The notes below the pieces were generated by a model. It saw nothing but the letters and a program-made list of their open reading frames with translations. It had not been told where the DNA came from and made no database searches. A program made the translations under genes and the position numbers. This document shows positions 1 through 5,930 of a stretch of DNA of 6,874 nucleotides, piece after piece (within the stretch, counting starts at the first letter, position 1; every line of letters begins with the position of its first letter). Source of the DNA: Candidatus Melainabacteria bacterium (GTDB lineage Bacteria > Cyanobacteriota > Vampirovibrionia > Obscuribacterales > Obscuribacteraceae); contig PLXC01000137.1 in assembly GCA_003151275.1 (NCBI GenBank), positions 1 through 6,874 of the forward strand, written 5' to 3'.

Positions 1-845
1 GTGCCGTCTTGTTCGGTCCAAGTGGCATTTGGATTGCGCTTGCCGAGACGTCCATGCCGTCTCAAGTTTGGTGGGCATAGATATGAACGCTCATAGTCAC
101 GTGGATTCATCAAGCCAGATGGTGGATTGAATGTGCGAATCGTCTGCCATGGGAAGAGTCTCTTCTTGTGCGCAGCAGCGATGATCAAAGCGAGCAAAAC
201 GAGTGTCGGCAAAAGAATAGCGATCGATGTCGCATCCAAAAATCCGTGACTGGCGCGACCGATTGAATGTGTGTTGACGTGCCCTGGATTTCCTTCCATG
301 CGCAAACTCTTGCCCTGAATGGCTTGACCCGCGGTAGGACTAATTCCTATCGTGGGGCTGTTCAAAGGAGAAGCTCCGAGTGGATTGCTCGCAGGAGCAG
401 CTGATGCCGAGAGCATATCAGGACCGCCGCTGGCTGCAACAGGACGTGCACCGGGCTGAATAAGAGGATTAGCGTTAGCAGAAGCAATCTGTGGTTGCGC
501 TGCATATTGTTGCGGTGCTGCCAATCCAGGATAGGTGCCGACTTGACCAGGCATTACTGGAGTTGGAGGAGGTGGAGGAACTAGACCAGAACTTTGTGGA
601 TATGAGGATTGTTGTTGCGGATAACCGCCGCCGCCAGCTTGCGAATAACCACTGCCACCGACGGGCATCGCGTATCCCGCAGCTGATTGACCGGCACTAA
701 ACCCCGGTGCCATCGAGCCACTGCCCATGCTCGACTGCATTTGCAGGCGTCGATCATATTCTTTGGAACTAATGACCTCGTTGCTTTCAGTGTCCTTGTA
801 TCGAACACAAACGCCACGTTCGTCTAACTGTGGTCTCCAACTCAT
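1..845 (-). CDS. Single-pass membrane protein of unknown function with Gln/Gly/Pro-rich region (3' end beyond window)
   Basis: I do not recognise this gene. Reading the minus strand from the ATG at 843-845 gives 281 uninterrupted codons to the window edge, so the C-terminus is missing. An in-frame TAG at 867-869, just upstream, leaves this ATG as the natural start, and a GGAG lies 10 nt before it. Residues 1-35 are charged and look folded (MSWRPQLDERGVCVRYKD...EYDRRLQ). Residues about 36-190 are low complexity, rich in Gly, Ser, Gln, Ala and Pro, with a run of five prolines near 101-105 (VPPPPPTP). A hydrophobic segment at about 205-225 (ATSIAILLPTLVLLALIIAAA) is followed by HKKR, which suggests the C-terminal part is cytoplasmic and the Pro/Gln-rich part is outside. 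That topology is inferred from the positive-inside rule. The gene lies 112 bp downstream of the CxxC repeat protein, on the same strand. A conserved function cannot be named from sequence alone. Confidence 0.85.
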   Translation of the reverse strand, partial: MSWRPQLDERGVCVRYKDTESNEVISSKEYDRRLQMQSSMGSGSMAPGFSAGQSAAGYAMPVGGSGYSQAGGGGYPQQQSSYPQSSGLVPPPPPTPVMPGQVGTYPGLAAPQQYAAQPQIASANANPLIQPGARPVAASGGPDMLSASAAPASNPLGASPLNSPTIGISPTAGQAIQGKSLRMEGNPGHVNTHSIGRASHGFLDATSIAILLPTLVLLALIIAAAHKKRLFPWQTIRTFNPPSGLMNPRDYERSYLCPPNLRRHGRLGKRNPNATWTEQDG

Positions 846-855
846 TGGAATGGTG

Positions 856-859
856 CTCC
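856..859 (-). promoter_or_regulatory. Candidate ribosome binding site (GGAG) for the gene starting at 845
   Basis: The minus strand reads CGGAGC, with GGAG ending 10 nt before the ATG at 845. The spacing is slightly long. With the in-frame stop at 867-869 it supports this start codon. Confidence 0.45.
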
Positions 860-957
860 GCTTGAACTACTTCGCTTTCCGTTATTGTGATGAATTTAAT
901 ATATCTCGTCTATGGTGGAATGCCCCTAACCTTTGCAATCAGCTCGATTTCTCACTC

Positions 958-2118
958 TTACTCCCAGTAGGCTCCCTCGTCTTCGGGCTTAAAGGTTGGT
1001 CGCTTTCGCGTGCCGTCGGCGTTCTTCTTTACGACGCCCAAATCTCCATCCTTTGCTTCCCGGGAGGAAGCGCCTCGCTCTGCCGCCCTGATCGCCCTGA
1101 TACCGGTTGCAGGTTGCTCTGGTTCGGTAAGATCGGCAGTCGCGTCACCTGATTTTGGTGAGAGCGAGGGCGGCGGCATCAAAATTACCATGGTCAGAAA
1201 AACAAAAAAGAGTGTGGCACCGACGATGGAAAAAAGTACGACTCTCTTTTTTCTTTTCACTTGCACAGGGCAATCCTGTGTCATGAATTTCCCGTCTGCT
1301 CGCTTGTACAAAGTCGGATTGCGCTTGTTTTCCCGGGTAAAAATCAGCGCTTCAGCTTCTGATAATTCCAAACCGTCGAAGTTGTACGCTTGCGTCTGGC
1401 ACTTCGGACAGTAGCGAAATCGGTCTGTCGAAGTCTCATCGTCCCAGCGCCAGAGACAAGTCTGAGCGAGCTTTTTACTATCGACTGGATGAATTTCAAT
1501 GACTGGCTGACTGGCGCGTTCTCTCGCCTCCTCGGCTGCCCGCTCGCCTTTTCTCACCTCAAACTTAGAAAGTGTGTCAGCGAGAACATTGTGGTCCAAC
1601 ATCGTTTTGGCAACGAAGTTTTGCCGTCGCTCAACTCGTTTTGCTTTTGAATCTGATTCTGCCTCAGGCTCAGAACTCACCTCTTTGAGCTCAGGCAGAT
1701 CTGCCTCGAGCATAGTTCTCGCTACTTTGCGTGCCGAATGAGGTTTCGCAAGCTGAGGAAGCGGGGCATCCAAAAGCGTTTTCGCCACTTCCCTGTCTTG
1801 TTTTGCCTCAGGTGACTCAGGAAGCGGGGCATCCAAAAGCGTTTTCGCCACTTCCCTGTTTTGTTTTGCCTCAGGTGGCTCAGGAAGCGGAGCATCCAAA
1901 AGCGTTTTCGCCACTTTCTTGCCTTGTTTTGCCAGAGGTGACTCAAGTTGAAGCAGCTTGCGAATTTTCTTCAGCTCGGGCGAATCAGCTTCAAGTAAAG
2001 TCTTAGCCACTTTTCGTTGAGATTTAGGATTGCCTTGCGAGCCTGGGAGCGCCGGCATCCCTGCCGGCATTGAAGCATCAATGTTGCTAGTTTCTTGATC
2101 GCCTGAATCTTGAGTCAT
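958..2118 (-). CDS. Membrane protein with repeated VAKT motifs and a CxxC putative zinc-binding segment
   Basis: 386 residues, function unknown. Residues 30-175 carry six clear copies of a motif around V-A-K/R-T-L/M-L-D/E, with Thr at 40, 72, 93, 114, 135 and 172. A divergent LAQT is at 217-220 and a possible decayed copy (IRKLLQLESPL) at 52-62. Copies 2-4 are spaced exactly 21 residues apart. Next comes a Cys-containing unit: C221 in TCLWRWDDE, C237 and C240 in YCPKC, NFDGLEL, EAEALIFTREN, and C283 in FMTQDC. This looks like a compact metal-binding fold of four cysteines, although no metal is proven. A basic KRKKR leads into one membrane helix at about 293-314, so the repeats and the Cys unit are probably cytoplasmic and a 70-residue tail is outside. 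The start is an ATG 89 bp after the upstream TadE-like gene, with no clear Shine-Dalgarno. The threonine-centred repeats could be phosphorylation or docking sites, which is inference only. Confidence 0.88.
   Translation of the reverse strand: MTQDSGDQETSNIDASMPAGMPALPGSQGNPKSQRKVAKTLLEADSPELKKIRKLLQLESPLAKQGKKVAKTLLDAPLPEPPEAKQNREVAKTLLDAPLPESPEAKQDREVAKTLLDAPLPQLAKPHSARKVARTMLEADLPELKEVSSEPEAESDSKAKRVERRQNFVAKTMLDHNVLADTLSKFEVRKGERAAEEARERASQPVIEIHPVDSKKLAQTCLWRWDDETSTDRFRYCPKCQTQAYNFDGLELSEAEALIFTRENKRNPTLYKRADGKFMTQDCPVQVKRKKRVVLFSIVGATLFFVFLTMVILMPPPSLSPKSGDATADLTEPEQPATGIRAIRAAERGASSREAKDGDLGVVKKNADGTRKRPTFKPEDEGAYWE
1761..1949 (-). repeat. Three tandem 63-bp repeats inside the VAKT-repeat gene
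   Basis: Units begin at 1761, 1824 and 1887, and each is 63 bp (21 codons). By hand alignment units 1 and 2 differ at 2 of 63 positions and units 2 and 3 at about 11. Each unit encodes one VAKTLLDAPLP motif plus a linker ending in AKQ. The near-identity of the first two units indicates a recent duplication. The outer motif copies (Thr40, Thr135, Thr172) are more diverged at the DNA level and not evenly spaced. Confidence 0.93.
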
Positions 2119-2207
2119 TAGCTATTCTTGAGTCGAATAAGAGTCACCGAAAATTGAATAATCCGAGGATAGCCTGTGCAGCAAGCTGCTCGGCATAATA
2201 CTGCCAA

Positions 2208-2696
2208 CTAAGGAGATGGCGTCACTTTAGGAATCACATAAGTGAATGGAGCGACGTGCTTTGATGACAGACTGAGCCCATCCTTGCCGAAATATGCTCC
2301 TATTATGAACGGTGGAGTAATCACAACAGTCGTCATCACCGAAATTTCACCGTCGACGGAACCACCTTGTTCTGGCGGCGGAACGTCAGTGAGTATTTCG
2401 GTGACATCAGGTTGTTCGCTCACTTTGGCTGGAACTTTCGTTGGTTGATGGACCTTAATCACAGAAACAGCCAGGTCATATCCCGACTGCCCGGCAGAAA
2501 GCTGTCGTGTGCTCGGAGCGGCTGTTGTCGATGGCGGTCCTGATGCTGCCGCTTCGGCCGCTTCGCGGCAGACGGAGTCATTTGCAGAAGCGCCCATGGC
2601 AATGAAACCCAAGTCGATGACGGCAAGAAAAACAGGCACGCAGACTATCAGTCCTGCCGCCAGTTCAACCATGCTTTGCCCGCCTTGTTGACGCAC
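2208..2696 (-). CDS. TadE-like pseudopilin / pilus-assembly protein (second copy)
   Basis: 162 residues. The N-terminus MRQQGGQSMVEL has the prepilin-like arrangement: a short polar leader, Gly6, then Glu at +5 (E11), followed by a hydrophobic stretch at about 12-35 (AAGLIVCVPVFLAVIDLGFIAMG). This fits the TadE/TadF family of the tight-adherence (Flp) pilus system, whose members are cut after the Gly by a prepilin peptidase such as TadV and stay anchored by the helix. The rest (about 125 residues), including a Pro/Ser/Thr linker near 54-62, would be outside the membrane. The start is GTG (2694-2696), chosen because AGGAG lies 9 nt upstream and the leader length suits a prepilin. It follows the other TadE-like gene by 20 bp, so they are almost certainly co-transcribed. 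Its exact role (minor pilin or assembly factor) is not shown by the sequence. Confidence 0.85.
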   Translation of the reverse strand: MRQQGGQSMVELAAGLIVCVPVFLAVIDLGFIAMGASANDSVCREAAEAAASGPPSTTAAPSTRQLSAGQSGYDLAVSVIKVHQPTKVPAKVSEQPDVTEILTDVPPPEQGGSVDGEISVMTTVVITPPFIIGAYFGKDGLSLSSKHVAPFTYVIPKVTPSP

Positions 2697-2705
2697 CTAA
2701 ATTAG

Positions 2706-2710
2706 CTCCT
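2706..2710 (-). promoter_or_regulatory. Ribosome binding site (AGGAG) that sets the GTG start at 2696
   Basis: The minus strand reads TTGAGGAGCTAATTTAG before GTG, giving AGGAG with a 9-nt spacer. It lies in the 20-bp gap between the two TadE-like genes and supports a GTG start for the downstream one. Confidence 0.7.
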
Positions 2711-2716
2711 CAATCT

Positions 2717-3295
2717 CTATTCGTCGATGTAAAACGCCAGTGTCGAACTCTTGGGATCACGCGAGAGATTCGCCCAATGAGCCGAACTTGATACCGTGAG
2801 AGTAACCGGAGCGTTGACTCCAGTTATCGCTCCAGTGCCACCTAAAAGAGGAGCGATGGCGCACTGACTATCGACATGCAGTGAGTAAATGCATGGAGCC
2901 ATGCTGCCGTCTGGAAGCCATTCTGTCGGAATAGGAACGCCTTTCTCAACGATAATTTCTTTGTTGCCACCGTTGGCTGTTGTCGCGACAAGCACCAGTT
3001 TCGTCCCTTTCTCCTCTGCCCCGCAAGCAGCCATAACTTTTTTCCATCTCGTGTCGCGGTCCAGCGTGCTGTAGGCATCACTGCGTGTTTCGCTGTGCGC
3101 AAGCCTCGTCACGAGTTCCGTGATCACACCCTGACACATGGAGTAGCGAATCGGAATAAAAGCAGCATTCAATAGTGGTATCAAAATCAGGCAGATCAAA
3201 ACGACGAGTGTGGCACCAAACTCCGCTGTGTTTTGTCCAGCGCAACTCCGTTTTCTGCCTCGTTGCATTTGTAATTTAGTCTTGATCGGATGCAC
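2717..3295 (-). CDS. TadE-like pseudopilin / pilus-assembly protein (first copy)
   Basis: 192 residues. A basic leader (RGRKRSCAG) ends at Gly20 and is followed by QNTAEF, so Glu25 is at +5 from the predicted cleavage site, as in type IV-like prepilins. A hydrophobic helix covers about 27-47 (GATLVVLICLILIPLLNAAF). The remaining 145 residues, with several cysteines (C55, C88 region, and two near the PCIYS/SQCAI segment), should be outside, where disulphides are possible. These features match TadE-like proteins of the Flp/Tad pilus locus. The furthest upstream start is GTG at 3293-3295, since an in-frame TGA lies at 3302-3304. It overlaps the preceding TadG-like gene by 20 bp, which suggests translational coupling. 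An ATG at codon 10 (3266-3268) would give an 11-residue leader closer to the neighbour's and no overlap, but has no better ribosome site. The start is therefore uncertain by 9 codons. Confidence 0.83.
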   Translation of the reverse strand: MHPIKTKLQMQRGRKRSCAGQNTAEFGATLVVLICLILIPLLNAAFIPIRYSMCQGVITELVTRLAHSETRSDAYSTLDRDTRWKKVMAACGAEEKGTKLVLVATTANGGNKEIIVEKGVPIPTEWLPDGSMAPCIYSLHVDSQCAIAPLLGGTGAITGVNAPVTLTVSSSAHWANLSRDPKSSTLAFYIDE

Positions 3296-4151
3296 CCGCT
3301 GTCATCGCCGTACCTGTCACCTGCATCGTCTCGCCGGTTTTAGGACCGGCGCCATTTTCCACTCGCAAATCGAGAATCACTTTGGTTGCCGTGGGAACCG
3401 GCTCGTCATCTGCTTCGCGGTAGCTGTCCGAAAGCAGTGTTCTGGCTGGTGAAACCTCGGATTTGATCGGTGCCGGCAGACTGGTTAAGAAGAAGGGCAG
3501 ATCGGTGTCATCATCTTTCAGTTGCTGGTTCTTGTTGCCTTTGTACAGGTTTAGCTTGTCGAATACAGCAGTGTAACCCTGATCGCGATCGGATTGTTTT
3601 AGTTTCTCGAATTGATCGAACTCTTCCACGTTGCTCTCGATACCATCAATGCGACCAAGCCCGACGCCTATGACACGGGGAGTTCTCACACGCAACCAGG
3701 GAAGAGTCATAGCGTATGTTTTTTTAATGGAGTCGAATTTGTCATGCATCGCTTGCACAGCTTCACTCTCCGCGGCGGCGCGCATTTTTTTCCGTTCTAT
3801 CTCCAAGTCGAGTGCTGACTGGCGAGATTCTTGCAGAAGCTGATCGGCGAATTTTTCGATTTCGGGAAATTCTTGCTTGACGTTTTTGTAGTCATCGCGC
3901 GAGCAATAAACAAGTTGCCTACAACGAGAGATCATGTTGTTCATCTGCCCGATTCGATTGCGGTCGTTCAGTTTCTTCGCACCGGTGAGAGCGATTTCGT
4001 CGGCAGAGGTCTGCAGTCGGTTATGCACAAAATAAAGCCCGGAAAATGAGTAAGCAATCAAAAGCAGCATGGCGAGAATCACCAGGCCAACGCAGGTGAA
4101 GACCAAGACACTGCCATGATTATTCGAGTATTTAGTTTTTGATCTTGTCAC
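3276..4151 (-). CDS. TadG-like pilus-assembly membrane protein
   Basis: 291 residues. The N-terminal pattern NHGSVLVFTCVGLVIL, a membrane helix at about 15-38, and then GLYFVHNRLQTSADEIALTGAKKL is typical of TadG and related Flp-pilus proteins (compare the family pattern LY..RN.LQ.AADAAALAGA). The prepilin-style Gly is present (G13) but position +5 is Phe, not Glu, as is common in TadG, so it may be uncleaved and act as a membrane anchor. Residues about 86-147 are charged and likely a long helix or coiled coil. The 140 residues after that match nothing I recognise, and there is no recognisable von Willebrand A (MIDAS DxSxS) motif, so it is a short TadG relative. The start is GTG at 4149-4151, with only a weak AGG upstream. 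It lies 22 bp after the 52-residue secreted protein gene and overlaps the TadE-like gene by 20 bp. Confidence 0.8.
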   Translation of the reverse strand: MTRSKTKYSNNHGSVLVFTCVGLVILAMLLLIAYSFSGLYFVHNRLQTSADEIALTGAKKLNDRNRIGQMNNMISRCRQLVYCSRDDYKNVKQEFPEIEKFADQLLQESRQSALDLEIERKKMRAAAESEAVQAMHDKFDSIKKTYAMTLPWLRVRTPRVIGVGLGRIDGIESNVEEFDQFEKLKQSDRDQGYTAVFDKLNLYKGNKNQQLKDDDTDLPFFLTSLPAPIKSEVSPARTLLSDSYREADDEPVPTATKVILDLRVENGAGPKTGETMQVTGTAMTAGASDQD

Positions 4152-4160
4152 TTTTCGCCT

Positions 4161-4691
4161 GCGTCGAAAGGATTTAGTAGTAATTATACAAATTGGTAGA
4201 CGGTCCCTGGTTTTCGGTCTCGATTGTCGAAATTATCCAATCATCGCGGAATGGCGAATCGTCTGCAAATGTCATTTGGCTAAGTGACAATGTCACCATC
4301 GATAAGACAAGAGCAGTGCGAAATGCTTTCACTTGCGAACCGACTTTTCGGCCGCCGCACAGGCCGCCAAAGCATCCGGCATGCCCCAGCCAAACTGGGG
4401 ATTCCAGGTATTGGGACCGCCAGTATTTTGGCAACTGTCCTGCAATATTTGTTCAACTTCGGTGTTTTTGAGCTTCGGATTGATCAACCAGATCATCGAG
4501 GCCACACCCGCTACAATCGGGCTTGAGAAAGAAGTTCCGTCAACAACGTTTGGCTTTCCATCTGGATTGCAAACCTGGATACCTTCGCCTGGAGCTGTAA
4601 AATCTATAGGAGTACCAAATGCCGATTGCCAGGATTTAGTTTTGGCTAGGTGCATTCCGGCTTTATGACCCATGGCTGATACAACGTTGAT
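4161..4691 (-). repeat. Tandem duplication, copy 2 (protease 3' end plus small secreted gene)
   Basis: This stretch aligns with 5918-6874. It includes the end of the complete protease gene, the GTGA junction, the 52-codon gene and about 13 bp past its stop (TCGAAAGGAT region). Relative to the other copy it lacks 423 bp, at the junction 4226/4227. The 93-bp block 4452-4544 differs from 6635-6727 at only one position by hand count, while flanking parts are less similar. Homology fades just before the TadG-like gene start. Confidence 0.9.
4174..4332 (-). CDS. Short secreted protein, internally shortened paralogue of the 192-residue protein
   Basis: 52 residues, starting at GTG (4330-4332), which overlaps the TGA of the upstream protease as GTGA. 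A longer reading from an upstream ATG is possible but would run through the protease 3' end, and the paralogue supports this start. Residues 1-23 form a signal peptide (MKAFRTALVLSMVTLSLSQ, then MTFA) with likely cleavage after TFA. The mature part is only 29 residues: DDSPFRDDWIIS joined to TIETENQGPSTNLYNYY. Both ends match the 192-residue protein, but its central 141 codons are missing and one Asn codon is added near the C-terminus, all in frame. Unlike its paralogue it has no Shine-Dalgarno before the GTG, so translation probably depends on ribosomes finishing the protease gene. It may be a decayed gene or a genuine small secreted peptide; the sequence cannot decide. Confidence 0.7.
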   Translation of the reverse strand: MKAFRTALVLSMVTLSLSQMTFADDSPFRDDWIISTIETENQGPSTNLYNYY

Positions 4692-5906
4692 GTAAGGCTG
4701 ATTTACCGCTTTCAAATTCTCACCTTTGTTACCGGCTGATATAAAAATCAGTCCATTTCTTCTGTTGTACCAGTCTTTGAAGAACTCATGCAAAACGGCA
4801 TGGTCTCTGGCATCAACTAATGGACCTGAGCTTATGTTAATGATGCGCATGTCGGCTTCGTCGAACGTATACATGACACACATAGCCGCGACGATGGCAA
4901 GGTCGTCTGACTTGCCTTTGGCATCATAGATTTTAATTGGGTATGCCGCCACCATAGGATTGACTCCCGCTGCACCAAGGGAGTTATACGGTGATCCAGT
5001 AATCGTGCATCCAACCCAGGTTCCGTGACCGTTGGGGTCCGCGTTGCCAGAAGTGCGGTTCCGAATGTCGGTGCCTATCTTGATAATATCTTTTTCCTGA
5101 TCTTTTATACTCTCGCTGTATAAGCCACCTCCTAAAACACCTTTTAAATTGATAGCGACGGTATCTTTTATCTTGTCGCCTGAACAATCAGCGCCTCGAT
5201 CAACGAGGAAGGGCTCTCGACCTTGTGTGCCCGTATCAAACACCGCCACTGGCATTGGAAAGTTAGGGTAAAAAGCAAGTTCGTCCCAAGCGTCTGTAAT
5301 ATTCATTCTCATCAAATGCCATGCAGCTGAATACGATGGCTCGGTAGTTGGAATGAAGTTAGTAAAGCTAGGGCGGTTGTAATCTACATGTTTAAAATCT
5401 TTTGTGTCCAACGCCAGCGCACGCTGCAGCTCTATGAGTTTCCCTGGGCGTGCTGCTTTGACAAGAATAACGCTGAGGGCGCCGCCACCGAGTGTTCCAC
5501 AAATCTCGCCTTGAGCAGCTTCTATTGCCTGCTTTATGTCTTCGCCTTTAGCGCCTTTGGCAGGCATAACAAGGAGTATCTCTTGTCTGTTAATCGGCAT
5601 CGGCTTGTAAGGAGTTTTTGGCTGAGTCAGCGCGGTTGCAGCAGAGTCCTTCGCTTGCTGCTGCGATTGTTGCAATCTCTGACTTTGCACCGCTTGGTAT
5701 CGCTTCTGCACTTGAGCTCGTACATACTGCTGGTAGCGCAGATAGTCTTGGCTTTTTTTAGCAAACTGCTCCGGCGTCAAAGTCTTGGAATTGGGAGCGC
5801 CGACAGCCTCCAGATTCAAACTCAAGCAGCTCAGTACGCTCAACATAGTCAAACTCGATGCCAATATAGATCTGATCTTCACGCTTTGCACCTTGGTCTT
5901 TAGCAT
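4329..5906 (-). CDS. Secreted subtilisin-like serine protease (S8 family), complete
   Basis: 525 residues; an exported endopeptidase. Residues 1-37 form a signal peptide with likely cleavage after AVGA. A Cys at 27 (VLSC) is a poor lipobox. Residues 42-90 are Gln-rich and probably coiled coil. Residues about 105-178 (INRQEILLVMP ... FKHVDYN) resemble an I9-type propeptide, which in this family folds the enzyme and is then removed. The catalytic domain follows, opening with the typical AAWHL...AWDEL: Asp224 (AVFDTGTQG), His294 (NGHGTWVG), oxyanion Asn393 (SAGNKG) and Ser459 (DGTSFSSP), so all key residues are present. The Asp-His distance, 70 residues, is about twice that of subtilisin, indicating an insertion. 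There is no extra C-terminal domain. The start is ATG (5904-5906) with GGAG 6 nt upstream, 24 bp after the 192-residue protein gene. The stop overlaps the next gene as GTGA. It is a tandem paralogue of the protease at the right edge. Confidence 0.95.
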   Translation of the reverse strand: MLKTKVQSVKIRSILASSLTMLSVLSCLSLNLEAVGAPNSKTLTPEQFAKKSQDYLRYQQYVRAQVQKRYQAVQSQRLQQSQQQAKDSAATALTQPKTPYKPMPINRQEILLVMPAKGAKGEDIKQAIEAAQGEICGTLGGGALSVILVKAARPGKLIELQRALALDTKDFKHVDYNRPSFTNFIPTTEPSYSAAWHLMRMNITDAWDELAFYPNFPMPVAVFDTGTQGREPFLVDRGADCSGDKIKDTVAINLKGVLGGGLYSESIKDQEKDIIKIGTDIRNRTSGNADPNGHGTWVGCTITGSPYNSLGAAGVNPMVAAYPIKIYDAKGKSDDLAIVAAMCVMYTFDEADMRIINISSGPLVDARDHAVLHEFFKDWYNRRNGLIFISAGNKGENLKAVNQPYINVVSAMGHKAGMHLAKTKSWQSAFGTPIDFTAPGEGIQVCNPDGKPNVVDGTSFSSPIVAGVASMIWLINPKLKNTEVEQILQDSCQNTGGPNTWNPQFGWGMPDALAACAAAEKSVRK

Positions 5907-5912
5907 TGGCCG

Positions 5913-5916
5913 CTCC
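5913..5916 (-). promoter_or_regulatory. Ribosome binding site (GGAG) of the complete protease gene
   Basis: The minus strand reads GCGGAGCGGCCA before the ATG at 5906, placing GGAG 6 nt upstream. It sits in the 24-bp gap after the stop of the 192-residue protein gene. Confidence 0.6.
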
Positions 5917-5930
5917 GCATCGAAAGGATT

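Noticed and set aside
581..817. Minus-strand 78-codon frame within the left-edge gene
   Set aside because: It is out of frame with the longer 281-codon reading, which has a better start and a clear membrane helix.
898..903. TATATT on the minus strand in the 112-bp gap, considered as a -10 promoter element
   Set aside because: The position 17 bp upstream reads GGGGCA, not like a -35 box, and there is no extended -10, so the support is too weak.
727..1152. Plus-strand reading frame of 141 codons
   Set aside because: It runs antisense across two minus-strand genes and the gap between them, has no ribosome site or recognisable protein features, and ends inside the CxxC-repeat gene.
1731..2006. 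Plus-strand frame with repeated HPKAFSPLP units
   Set aside because: The repeats only mirror the 63-bp tandem repeats of the minus-strand gene. The 1722-1946 minus frame is the same artefact in another phase.
2108..2134. Nine-base direct repeat TCTTGAGTC twice around the start of the CxxC-repeat gene, considered as an operator
   Set aside because: One copy lies inside the coding region and there is no recognisable promoter near it; it may be chance.
2170..2195. Small palindrome GCAGC-AA-GCTGC in the 89-bp gap, considered as a terminator
   Set aside because: Almost no loop and no following T-run on the minus strand, so it does not look like an intrinsic terminator.
4174..4434. 86-codon version of the short secreted protein starting at an upstream ATG
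   Set aside because: The extra 34 codons overlap the protease 3' end in another frame and would place the signal peptide internally. The paralogue supports the GTG at 4332.
5388..5903. Plus-strand 171-codon frame
   Set aside because: Entirely antisense to the N-terminal half of the complete protease, whose signal peptide and propeptide-like domain are clear.
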